The notes under the pieces are model-generated. The model was not told where the DNA came from. It saw only the letters and a list, made by a program, of their open reading frames with translations, and did no database searches. Of a DNA stretch of 32,412 bases, positions 22,770 to 28,725 are shown piece after piece. This DNA is from Candidatus Woesebacteria bacterium GW2011_GWB1_38_8b. Its GTDB lineage: Bacteria; Patescibacteriota; Microgenomatia; UBA8517. The position numbers and the translations under genes are program-made. The stretch lies in NCBI GenBank assembly GCA_000993115.1, contig LBVN01000013.1, positions 1 to 32,412 of the forward strand, written 5' to 3'. The stretch's first letter is position 1. Every line of letters begins with the position of its first letter.

Positions 22770-23078
22770 ATGTATAAAGTTTTACTTAAAAAAAGCAAAA
22801 ACGAGCTTGCAAGATTAATTGTGTTATTGGTGGCACTAGTTGTTGTATTGGGACTTCTGACTGCAACAAAAGTATTTAAGATTGAAAAGGAAGTAACTGA
22901 CGTTTCCGGATTCACAATCCGGCCGGGAACGGATCCGTACGAAGTTGTTGAGCCAACTACAACTGTGGTGAATCCAGGTGATGCGGTAAGTCCTGTAGAC
23001 GAATTTCCGGCTCAATATTCCCATAGCCCGAAATGTTTTAAAATCAGAACATTTAAAATCTGCGGACCTTACTTTTGA
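22770..23078 (+). CDS. Small membrane-anchored protein
   Basis: 102 aa from ATG 22770, with a strong Shine-Dalgarno GGGGGTGAT just upstream. A basic start precedes one hydrophobic helix (residues about 16-34, LIVLLVALVVVLGLLTATK), then a polar Pro/Thr/Val-rich extracytoplasmic part. Two cysteines near the end (PKCFKIRTFKICGPYF) could form a disulphide loop. Family not recognised. Confidence 0.65.
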   Translation: MYKVLLKKSKNELARLIVLLVALVVVLGLLTATKVFKIEKEVTDVSGFTIRPGTDPYEVVEPTTTVVNPGDAVSPVDEFPAQYSHSPKCFKIRTFKICGPYF

Positions 23079-23114
23079 AGGACCGGTTTTTGTCTCTGAC
23101 TAGGTATTTCAGAC

Positions 23115-23143
23115 TTGACTTATATCTTATAGTATAATATAAT
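23115..23143 (+). promoter_or_regulatory. Strong promoter ahead of a terminator and the ATPase gene
   Basis: TTGACT (23115-23120), a 17-nt spacer and a perfect TATAAT (23138-23143); a second overlapping TATAAT is at 23133-23138. Predicted start is near 23150, only about 18 nt before the terminator stem. Confidence 0.65.
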
Positions 23144-23167
23144 TTCCCCTAAGATTAAACGTTTTTT

Positions 23168-23200
23168 AAAAACCTCCATGAATGTATTCGGGAGGTTTTT
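23168..23200 (+). terminator. Rho-independent terminator or attenuator before the ATPase gene
   Basis: AAAAACCTCC and GGAGGTTTTT form a perfect 10-bp stem with a 13-nt loop and T-run. It sits downstream of the promoter at 23115-23143 and 12 nt before ATG 23213, so it either defines a RNA of about 50 nt or attenuates the ATPase gene. It may also end the upstream gene. Confidence 0.8.
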
Positions 23201-23212
23201 TAATATTTTAAA

Positions 23213-23995
23213 ATGAGTATTGATAATCTCAGAATTACCAAACATGGAATGCCTGACAGATTTGAACAAATGGGTTATCCTTCAGTGTTTCTGGACAGAC
23301 CGGTAGAGTGGAATGTGGTCGACCAAGCAGTTAAAGACAGAATGGATGATCCCGAATTTAATGGTGGCGTAATCAATTTCTATGGTGATCCGGAAGTTGG
23401 TAAATCAGCTTTAGTAAAAGGGGTTATTATCCCTAATCTCACAAAACGTTATCCTAATATACCCATAGTACATGTTGACTTTGGTGATAGCTGGGAAAAA
23501 TATGGTGCGCTTGATGGGAAGACCCAATTTATAATTGATATTGCCGAAAAATTGGCTCAGGTAACAGGTGAACCGGTTGTAGATTTACTTGCAGAAAAAG
23601 GTAAAAGAATGGAAGCACTTACGGATTGGATGAGGGCAACTTTGACACTGCAAAGTTTTGATTGGAATAGTGGTGTCGATGACGTATATATATTAGCAAC
23701 CCTAGGTAGTCGTGAAGCAGAATTAGTTTCTGGGTTTAAAGAATACACTCGTAGATTAGCCGAAAAAAGAAGAAAAACTGTGGTTTTTGTTTTAGATTCT
23801 ACTGACCAGATATTAAATACACGTGGGGTAGCTGATAGAGATTTTTTAAGACTATTACAAGAAGAATTGATAGTGCACACAACTGATACAGGTTTATATG
23901 TTTGGGTAGTTTCAGGAAGAAAACCGTTTGAGCCATCTGACAGGAGAATGGAAAGAAGATTCCAGTCGTGCGAGTTGGAGATGCCAGCACTTTAA
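23213..23995 (+). CDS. STAND/AAA-type P-loop ATPase, core domain only
   Basis: 260 aa. Walker A is GDPEVGKS (residues 58-65), Walker B is VVFVLDSTDQ (190-199) and VVSGRKPF (232-239) matches the sensor-1 Ser-Arg motif of NACHT/STAND NTPases. The protein ends 20 residues later at RRFQSCELEMPAL, about where STAND proteins usually continue into winged-helix and repeat sensor domains. It is thus either a truncated member or a minimal ATPase that works with partners. No effector or sensor gene is adjacent; a structured RNA region with a small Cys-rich ORF follows. A defence or signalling role would be a guess. Confidence 0.75.
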   Translation: MSIDNLRITKHGMPDRFEQMGYPSVFLDRPVEWNVVDQAVKDRMDDPEFNGGVINFYGDPEVGKSALVKGVIIPNLTKRYPNIPIVHVDFGDSWEKYGALDGKTQFIIDIAEKLAQVTGEPVVDLLAEKGKRMEALTDWMRATLTLQSFDWNSGVDDVYILATLGSREAELVSGFKEYTRRLAEKRRKTVVFVLDSTDQILNTRGVADRDFLRLLQEELIVHTTDTGLYVWVVSGRKPFEPSDRRMERRFQSCELEMPAL

Positions 23996-24015
23996 CATTT
24001 ATTACGAAAAAAATC

Positions 24016-24263
24016 ACTCGGTCCCAACGAGATGACAAATTTTATTTGTCGATTCATTAGGCCCGAGTCGAGGAAACCTAAAAATCCTTACTTTTCAGGA
24101 AAGGAGGAAAACCATGAATAAAAGGCGCATTACCGTCCGTTGCCGAGTACGAAGTCGGAAAGTGTGTAAATGCAGTTGCAGATATTGTGTTGAATTAAGA
24201 ACACACTGTGGCGGCCGACTTTGCAGCGAAGAAGGTTAGTCCGATAAATTTCCTCGACTTGGG
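24016..24263 (+). other. Highly structured RNA region enclosing a small ORF
   Basis: A 15-nt helix, CCCGAGTCGAGGAAA (24062-24076) with TTTCCTCGACTTGGG (24249-24263, one G-U pair), encloses the 41-codon ORF. A competing stem ACTCGG (24016-24021) with CCGAGT (24063-24068) encloses a hairpin GACAAAT-TTT-ATTTGTC (24034-24050). The Shine-Dalgarno AAGGAGG (24101-24107) can pair with TCCTT (24085-24089). Inside the ORF, TGTGTT/AACACA also pairs. Two exclusive folds plus a maskable ribosome-binding site resemble a regulatory leader. No known RNA family was recognised. Confidence 0.55.
24114..24239 (+). CDS. 41-residue Cys-rich basic microprotein with strong Shine-Dalgarno
   Basis: ATG 24114 to TAG 24237-24239, with AAGGAGG ending 6 nt before the start, one of the best ribosome-binding sites in the window. 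The peptide has seven Cys (10, 18, 20, 22, 25, 32, 37) and a strongly basic first half (NKRRITVRCRVRSRKVCKC), ending GGRLCSEEG. The CKCSCRYC cluster could bind zinc or form disulphides. It is too short for codon statistics; support comes from the ribosome-binding site and its position inside a closed RNA helix. It does not match ribosomal proteins L33, L34 or L36. Confidence 0.45.
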   Translation: MNKRRITVRCRVRSRKVCKCSCRYCVELRTHCGGRLCSEEG

Positions 24264-24288
24264 TAGGGTCAGTTATCTGCTTAAGTTT

Positions 24289-24434
24289 AATGCAGACCAA
24301 TAGCGGAAGCTGACAAAAAAACGAGCAAAGAGTCCCTTAAAAGGGAGATCCGGATACCTATCCGAATCGGAAAAAAATACTCTCTCTTTGCTCGTTCATT
24401 AATTTTTCAAAATAAATAAATGCAGACCAGATAG
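24289..24434. repeat. Direct repeats flanking the rplA terminator
   Basis: AATGCAGACCA occurs at 24289-24299 and 24419-24429, followed by ATAG and GATAG respectively. The copies bracket the branched terminator, as a target-site duplication would bracket an inserted element. Confidence 0.5.
24320..24396 (-). terminator. Branched terminator of rplK-rplA
   Basis: AACGAGCAAAGAG (24320-24332) and CTCTTTGCTCGTT (24384-24396) form a perfect 13-bp stem. Read on the minus strand it continues into a T-run (A-run 24314-24321 on the plus strand). The 51-nt loop itself holds two hairpins, TCCCTT/AAGGGA and CGGATA-CC-TATCCG extended by GAT/ATC. Terminator loops are normally 3-10 nt. Confidence 0.7.
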
Positions 24435-24462
24435 TATGACCCCGACACTTCTTATGAAGAAT

Positions 24463-25290
24463 TTACAGGGAGAGTTTTACTGACGGGCTCATAGTGGATT
24501 TGAGAAATGCTTTTTCGATTAACTTAGACCCGCCAATTGCCAAAACTATTACTTCCAAGTTTTTTATAATCTCTTCATCTTTTTGACTTAACTTTCCGGC
24601 AACAGTATGGACAACAGGTTTATCTTTTTCGGTCTTTATTGTCATTGAACTGGCTGAGAATTTTTCTGCATCTTTAGCGGACTTAATTAACGTTCCGTTT
24701 TTTGGGTTTGGCATAAGACCGCGGGGTCCGAGTAATTTTGCAAACATAACAAGCTTTGGCATCATATCGGCAGTTGCCAAAAGTACATCAAACTCAACTT
24801 TCCCTGCTTTTAATTTTTCCAATGTGGCATCCGTTGCAACCTCAATTTTTTTGGCTTTTCCGAAAGAATGGGGAAGTGTGACATTTACGTTTAATTTCTC
24901 TTTTTTAATTACCATATGGAGCTCAACTGTCGCATCAAATTTTGTTAAATTAGTTTCGCGAATAAGTTTTATTGCCTCAGATACAGAATATTTTTTATCT
25001 CTATCGATTTTACTTTTTACTTCTTTGTATCTTTTGCTGTGGGTCTTTATTTTCTTTTTTGCCTTTGCAGTTTCCTCCGGAGTCGCCTCGACAACAGGAA
25101 TTTCAGCTTCAACAACTTTAACCCTTTGGCCGCCTTTTAAGCCTGCAATATGAACTTTCTCAGGTTCTTTCTCGGCTTGGGTCTTAGCCTGAGCTTCCGC
25201 TCTCTTTTTTTGTTTTTCAGCATATTTATCAGCACCGGAAACAACTTCGGTTTGTGTGTCGCTTACAAATGCTGTTTTTGTTTTTCCCAT
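24463..25290 (-). CDS. rplA: Ribosomal protein L1 with long N-terminal extension and shortened domain II
   Basis: 275 aa. The L1 core begins near residue 83 (HSKRYKEVKSKIDRDKKYS) and shows FDATVELHM, VNVTLPHSFGKAKKIEV, DVLLATADMMPKL, LLGPRGLMPNPKNGTL and the C-terminal STMSPSVKLSL. The first 82 residues are a Lys/Glu/Ala-rich extension including HIAGLKGGQRVKVVEAE. Domain II is about 20 residues shorter than usual: the segment between the GKAKKIEV strand and KVEFDVLLAT is cut down. L1 forms the mobile L1 stalk and often represses its own operon. It lies 1 nt after rplK. Confidence 0.96.
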   Translation of the reverse strand: MGKTKTAFVSDTQTEVVSGADKYAEKQKKRAEAQAKTQAEKEPEKVHIAGLKGGQRVKVVEAEIPVVEATPEETAKAKKKIKTHSKRYKEVKSKIDRDKKYSVSEAIKLIRETNLTKFDATVELHMVIKKEKLNVNVTLPHSFGKAKKIEVATDATLEKLKAGKVEFDVLLATADMMPKLVMFAKLLGPRGLMPNPKNGTLIKSAKDAEKFSASSMTIKTEKDKPVVHTVAGKLSQKDEEIIKNLEVIVLAIGGSKLIEKAFLKSTMSPSVKLSL

Positions 25291-25291
25291 A

Positions 25292-25717
25292 TTAACTTTC
25301 TACTTTGACACCCATTGAACGTGCTGTTCCCGCAACAATTTTTTCTGCGGCTTCAATTGTATCGCAATTTAAATCATCCATCTTATCCTTTGCAATTTCG
25401 GTGACTTGCGTCTTTGTTAGCGTTCCGACTATTTCGCGAGGAGTAGTACCCGAACCTTTTTCAAGACCAAGTGTTTTTTTAATCATATCGGCAACGGGAG
25501 CTTTCTTAAGTTCAAATACGATACTTCGGTCTTCAAAGATTGTAATAACAGCCGGAACAACTTGCCCGCGCATGTCTTTTGTGCGATCATTGTAATCTTT
25601 GACAAAATCCATGATTGCAACACCATGGGATCCCAATGCAGTTCCGACAGGAGGAGCGGGAGTTGCTTCCCCGGCTTTTAAATTTATTTTAACAATTGTT
25701 TTGATTTTTTTTGCCAT
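25292..25717 (-). CDS. rplK: Ribosomal protein L11
   Basis: 141 aa, standard length. TIVKINLKAGEATPAPPVGTAL and LGSHGVAIMDFVKDYNDRTKD match the N-terminal domain; KKTLGLEKGSG and the C-terminal GTARSMGVKVES match the rRNA-binding domain. L11 binds the GTPase-associated centre of 23S rRNA. It is first in a two-gene unit with rplA, behind a leader of about 130 nt. Confidence 0.97.
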   Translation of the reverse strand: MAKKIKTIVKINLKAGEATPAPPVGTALGSHGVAIMDFVKDYNDRTKDMRGQVVPAVITIFEDRSIVFELKKAPVADMIKKTLGLEKGSGTTPREIVGTLTKTQVTEIAKDKMDDLNCDTIEAAEKIVAGTARSMGVKVES

Positions 25718-25861
25718 GGTTCGGTTCTTTTCACTCTCTCACCACAAGTTTTGATTTGCAGTAAAATGTTTCTAATTCAAGACGCGGAAAGGAATCGAAG
25801 AAATTTCGACAGACCCTTCCGACCGTCTCCCTCAAGTTGATGAGGTAGAGGTATTATAACA
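25718..25861 (-). promoter_or_regulatory. rplK promoter and structured leader
   Basis: An extended -10, TGTTATAAT, lies on the minus strand (plus ATTATAACA at 25853-25861), giving a start near 25846 and a leader of about 130 nt. The RNA begins with hairpin CCTCA-TCAACT-TGAGG, then AGAC/GTCT and TCGAA-ATTTC-TTCGA hairpins. Such a leader could carry an L1- or L11-binding site, but I could not identify one with certainty. Confidence 0.5.
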
Positions 25862-25917
25862 AAAATAATCACAGAATGAACAACTAATTTTATATTTTGT
25901 TCTTTTGATATTCATCA

Positions 25918-25947
25918 TTGATAAACAAGGCTAGTTTAGTGTAAAAT
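25918..25947 (+). promoter_or_regulatory. Promoter of the small zinc-type gene pair
   Basis: TTGATA (25918-25923), an 18-nt spacer and TAAAAT (25942-25947). Predicted start is about 25954, 9 nt before ATG 25963. Confidence 0.5.
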
Positions 25948-25962
25948 CCTCGTGTTTTATAT

Positions 25963-26316
25963 ATGTTATTTATGGAAATCGATAGAGCAGTTATACCATA
26001 TAAGGTGCATCAGATAGTGAGTAGTTTTGGGGTGGGACAAAAATTTGTTCCAAGAGACATTGCGCGCAGTATGATATTACCAGGCCAGGAGCCATCTGAT
26101 CATGAATTTGAATTGATTGTTCATCAGGTCAAAGATTGTTGTACAGCAATGGGGTGTGTAGAGGGAAGACGAGGGGTCGGAATGAGGAAAATTTCAGGAC
26201 CGGGAGAATGCTGTAGAAATTGCCGATTTACAGAAACAATAAGAAGAGATTCGAGCGCGACCAGAGTACCAATATGTATGGTGGGGTGTGATCATTTGGA
26301 TTCTCATAATCACTAA
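25963..26316 (+). CDS. Small protein: winged-helix-like N-terminus plus Cys/His cluster
   Basis: 117 aa (an ATG at 25972 is an alternative start). Residues about 10-75 (VHQIVSSFGVGQKFVPRDIARSM onward) look like a helical, winged-helix-type domain. Residues about 84-117 hold a probable zinc site: GECCRNCRF, then CMVGCDHLDSHNH. It lies on the opposite strand to the flanking ribosomal genes and 2 nt before another small Cys-containing gene. No family recognised; a DNA- or RNA-binding role is a reasonable guess only. Confidence 0.65.
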   Translation: MLFMEIDRAVIPYKVHQIVSSFGVGQKFVPRDIARSMILPGQEPSDHEFELIVHQVKDCCTAMGCVEGRRGVGMRKISGPGECCRNCRFTETIRRDSSATRVPICMVGCDHLDSHNH

Positions 26317-26318
26317 AT

Positions 26319-26540
26319 ATGGAAATAAAAAATAAAGAGTGTCCTTTTTGTTCTAGTGTTGCTTTTTGTATGAAAAACGATATTGAAGGACAGGCAACAA
26401 GAGGAGGACTGAATGAAGGGTCATGGGCTAGGTATATCACTAGACTTAGAACCGATGTGCTTCCAAAGTGCCTTGACCCCGAAGGATTACAGGCAGCAAT
26501 TGCTCGTGGCGAGGAATTGTGGAAACAACAAGGACATTGA
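26319..26540 (+). CDS. Small protein with Cys-x2-Cys motif
   Basis: 73 aa. ECPFCSSVAFC near the N-terminus is a probable half zinc ribbon; the rest (WARYITRLRTDVLPKCLDPEGL, then AAIARGEELWKQQGH) is helical. It starts 2 nt after the preceding stop, so the two are probably cotranscribed. It converges with nusG with 2 nt between the stops. Function unknown. Confidence 0.55.
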   Translation: MEIKNKECPFCSSVAFCMKNDIEGQATRGGLNEGSWARYITRLRTDVLPKCLDPEGLQAAIARGEELWKQQGH

Positions 26541-26542
26541 GT

Positions 26543-27157
26543 TTAAACTTTTGCTATCTGCAAAAGGTCTAACTCAACAGGAGTTTCGCGACCGAAAATT
26601 GAAACTAAAACTTTGACTTTTCCTTTTTCCTCATCAATTTCATGAATAGTTCCGAGAAAATCGTTGAAAGGTCCGTCTGTAATTTTGACGGCTTCACCTG
26701 TGGTGAAGCGGGTTTTAAACCTTTTTGCAGGAGCGGCAACGAACCTTTGAATATTTCCGACTTCGGTTTCGGAAAGTGGTGTCGGGGTTTTTCCAGATCC
26801 GACAAACCCTGTAATTCCGGGAGTTGTACGGACAGCGAGCCATGTTTCGTCATCCATTATCATTTTGACTAACATATAGCCGGGGAAAATCTTTTCTTTT
26901 ATTGTTGATTTTCTCCCGCCCCGGATGATGACTCTATCCTGAGTAGGAACGAGAAGCTCAAAAACATTTCCGGTTAATCCCATTGTTTCAATTCTTTGAC
27001 GAAGAGTTTCGGCAACACGGACTTCGTGGCCGGAAGTGGTGTGCACAACAAACCAATTTGCCCGCTCGTCGGGATTGCTATTTATAATAATATGTCCCGG
27101 AATTTTTTTCTTCCCGGTTCCACGTTCATCTACTGAAATATTTGTAGGCTCGTCCAT
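26543..27157 (-). CDS. nusG: Transcription antitermination factor NusG
   Basis: 204 aa. The NGN domain starts near residue 35 (NWFVVHTTSGHEVRVAETL) and contains EKIFPGYMLVKMIMDDETW and RTTPGITGFVGSGKTPTPL. The KOW domain follows: TTGEAVKITDGPFNDFLGTI then IFGRETPVELDLLQI. A polar N-terminal extension of about 34 residues precedes the NGN domain. NusG binds RNA polymerase and couples transcription to Rho or ribosomes. It follows secE by 5 nt. Confidence 0.97.
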   Translation of the reverse strand: MDEPTNISVDERGTGKKKIPGHIIINSNPDERANWFVVHTTSGHEVRVAETLRQRIETMGLTGNVFELLVPTQDRVIIRGGRKSTIKEKIFPGYMLVKMIMDDETWLAVRTTPGITGFVGSGKTPTPLSETEVGNIQRFVAAPAKRFKTRFTTGEAVKITDGPFNDFLGTIHEIDEEKGKVKVLVSIFGRETPVELDLLQIAKV

Positions 27158-27162
27158 AATAA

Positions 27163-27351
27163 TTATCTTTTGGAAATTACGAACTCTAAAAGTTTAGTGA
27201 AGGCGTAATCAAGTGCGCCAGTATAAGCCGCTATTATAGCTGAAATTATAAAAACAATCAAAGTCAGCTTTATAACTTCTTCGCGTTTTGGCCAAACAAC
27301 TTTTGTAAGCTCCTCACGAACTCCTTTAAAAAAAACAATTACGTTTAACAT
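27163..27351 (-). CDS. secE: Preprotein translocase subunit SecE
   Basis: 62 aa from the ATG at 27351. A TTG further upstream is part of the -35 box and an unlikely start. FFKGVREELTKVVWPKREEV is the conserved amphipathic helix, followed by a single transmembrane helix (LTLIVFIISAIIAAYTGALDY). SecE clamps SecY in the Sec translocon. It has the normal secE-nusG order. Confidence 0.93.
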   Translation of the reverse strand: MLNVIVFFKGVREELTKVVWPKREEVIKLTLIVFIISAIIAAYTGALDYAFTKLLEFVISKR

Positions 27352-27361
27352 TACAGATGGA

Positions 27362-27390
27362 ATTTTAGCAGTAAACAAGCCCAATAACAA
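27362..27390 (-). promoter_or_regulatory. Promoter of secE-nusG
   Basis: On the minus strand TTGTTA, a 17-nt spacer ending in TGC, and TAAAAT (plus strand ATTTTA 27362-27367, TAACAA 27385-27390). It has both a -35 and an extended -10. Confidence 0.6.
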
Positions 27391-27411
27391 GAAAGAAGAG
27401 TTGTAGTGGGT

Positions 27412-27420
27412 TGGTATAAT
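27412..27420 (+). promoter_or_regulatory. Extended -10 promoter giving a leaderless start at 27426
   Basis: TGGTATAAT with a perfect TATAAT at 27415-27420. ATG 27426 starts 6 nt later. It is divergent from the secE promoter. Confidence 0.6.
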
Positions 27421-27425
27421 GGGAT

Positions 27426-27959
27426 ATGCGTAAGGAGTTCACTCATGTATCATTACAAACACCCCAAGGAATTATTGTCGAGCTGATTGGACCTAAAGAG
27501 ATACAGTTAACATATCCTTCGGGAAAAAAAGAGACACTTACGGTTCCGAAAAAAGCACCTGAAGGCATTTCAGCTCTGGAATTAATGGCATTAACCACAA
27601 GTAGGCTTGTAATTCCGTTGGCTTCTGATGAGATGCAAGGAGTAGATCAGGCAGGTTATCAAACAAGAAGAGAAGATGGGGTACATGATTTGCCAGGCAG
27701 GAGAGAAGGTTTTTATGAAGATGCCCTGATCTGGGCTGGTTCGGTATTACAGGGCAAGCGATGGCGGGTTGAAAAAGTTACAGGAATTTTGATGGGGGAA
27801 CTGGGAGAACAAGTTGAAGCGGGAAAGCAACTAAGTGTTGAGGGACAACAGAGATACCAAGTGGCTCAGGCGAGGTTAAATCTAGCCTTGACAGAATATT
27901 TTCCTGGGGCTCGTGCAGCGATAGAAAGACGAAGAAAAAAGCCTGCTCCAAGATGGTAA
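27426..27959 (+). CDS. Hypothetical soluble protein upstream of rnhB
   Basis: 177 aa, no signal or membrane segment. The first 50 residues are beta-rich (VSLQTPQGIIVELIGPKEIQ), the rest helical and charged, with EGFYEDALIWAGSVLQGKRW and a basic C-terminus (AIERRRKKPAPRW). The stop overlaps the rnhB start by 7 nt, so the two are translationally coupled. No family recognised. Confidence 0.65.
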   Translation: MRKEFTHVSLQTPQGIIVELIGPKEIQLTYPSGKKETLTVPKKAPEGISALELMALTTSRLVIPLASDEMQGVDQAGYQTRREDGVHDLPGRREGFYEDALIWAGSVLQGKRWRVEKVTGILMGELGEQVEAGKQLSVEGQQRYQVAQARLNLALTEYFPGARAAIERRRKKPAPRW

Positions 27960-28684
27960 CGACTTACAAAAGAAAAAATTTTCCAAATTTTTCATATGAA
28001 AAAAAGGTTTGGAAAAAGGGATTCAGGATTGTCGCCGGATGCGACGAAGTCGGGCGAGGATGCTTGGCAGGACCTGTGGTTTGCGGTTGTGTTGCCTTTG
28101 ATAAAAGAACTTTAAAAAAAGTATTTCATAACTATATACCAAAGATTGACGACTCCAAAAAGCTTTCACCGAAACAAAGAGACGTTGCTAACAAATGGAT
28201 TAGAAAAAATTGCTTGACGTGGGGAGTCGGAATCGGAACTGTTGCGGAAATTAATAAGGGGGGAATTGTGTCGGCAACTTCTTCGGGTTTTCGACGGGCG
28301 GTTGCAAATGCCTCCTTACGACTCAAGGCTAGAGTTAATTTTATACTCGTAGATGCGTTTTATATACCATATGTAAGGGGTTTGAATAGACCCCTGTTTA
28401 ATGCTAAAAAAGCAAATGCTAAAAAGGGCAAAGCAAAAATTTCAGGAAAACAGTTGGCAATCATTAACGGCGATGAAAAATCGTTTTCAATAGCAGCAGC
28501 ATCAATTATTGCAAAAGTTTACCGTGACAAAATGATGATACTATTAGCTGCGGAGAAAAAATATAAAAGTTATGGTTGGGATAAAAATAAAGGTTATGGG
28601 ACAAAGATTCACATTGATGCACTAAAAAAACTTGGACCAACAAAACTTCACAGGAAAAAGTTCATTACTAAATATTTGTCTTGA
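27953..28684 (+). CDS. rnhB: Ribonuclease HII
   Basis: 243 aa. The active-site block GCDEVGRGCLAGPVV supplies Asp31 and Glu32; ILVDAF supplies Asp134; SIAAASIIAKVYRD supplies Asp192. DDSKKLSPKQR is also typical. Between Asp134 and the INGDEKSFSIAAAS block lies a Lys-rich insertion (about residues 140-170, NAKKANAKKGKAKISGKQ) not usual in the family. RNase HII nicks at ribonucleotides in DNA and helps remove RNA primers. It ends in a TTGA overlap with the following frame. Confidence 0.95.
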   Translation: MVTTYKRKNFPNFSYEKKVWKKGFRIVAGCDEVGRGCLAGPVVCGCVAFDKRTLKKVFHNYIPKIDDSKKLSPKQRDVANKWIRKNCLTWGVGIGTVAEINKGGIVSATSSGFRRAVANASLRLKARVNFILVDAFYIPYVRGLNRPLFNAKKANAKKGKAKISGKQLAIINGDEKSFSIAAASIIAKVYRDKMMILLAAEKKYKSYGWDKNKGYGTKIHIDALKKLGPTKLHRKKFITKYLS

Positions 28685-28690
28685 CGCCTC

Positions 28691-28718
28691 TTGACACGAA
28701 ATTACTACGGCCTACTAT
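28691..28718 (+). promoter_or_regulatory. Promoter of the CxxCH-containing exported protein
   Basis: A perfect TTGACA (28691-28696), a 16-nt spacer and TACTAT (28713-28718), 7 nt before the GTG at 28726. It argues for that GTG as a leaderless start rather than the TTG at 28681. Confidence 0.5.
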
Positions 28719-28725
28719 TAGTATA

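Noticed and set aside
24001-24300. RNase P RNA, tmRNA or SRP RNA
   Set aside because: GTCGAGGAAA resembles part of the RNase P core, but the required partner sequences are absent. No tmRNA tag or tRNA-like ends and no SRP Alu or GNAR loop pattern were found.
24289-24434. CRISPR or tandem repeat array
   Set aside because: Only two copies of an 11-nt repeat, with a structured and dissimilar centre. No CRISPR-like array was seen anywhere in the window.
25718-25846. Canonical L1-binding site in the rplK leader
   Set aside because: Hairpins are present, but the conserved asymmetric loop pattern of L1 sites could not be matched with confidence.
27352-27390. Longer SecE starting at the TTG
   Set aside because: The TTG is part of the -35 box; the ATG at 27351 gives the usual SecE start.
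28682-28684. TGA reassigned to glycine as in some Patescibacteria
   Set aside because: TGA ends rnhB at the expected C-terminus, so it functions as a stop here.
28681-28725. TTG at 28681 as start of the large exported protein
   Set aside because: It overlaps the rnhB stop and would place the TTGACA/TACTAT promoter inside the gene; GTG 28726 fits the promoter and gives a normal signal anchor.
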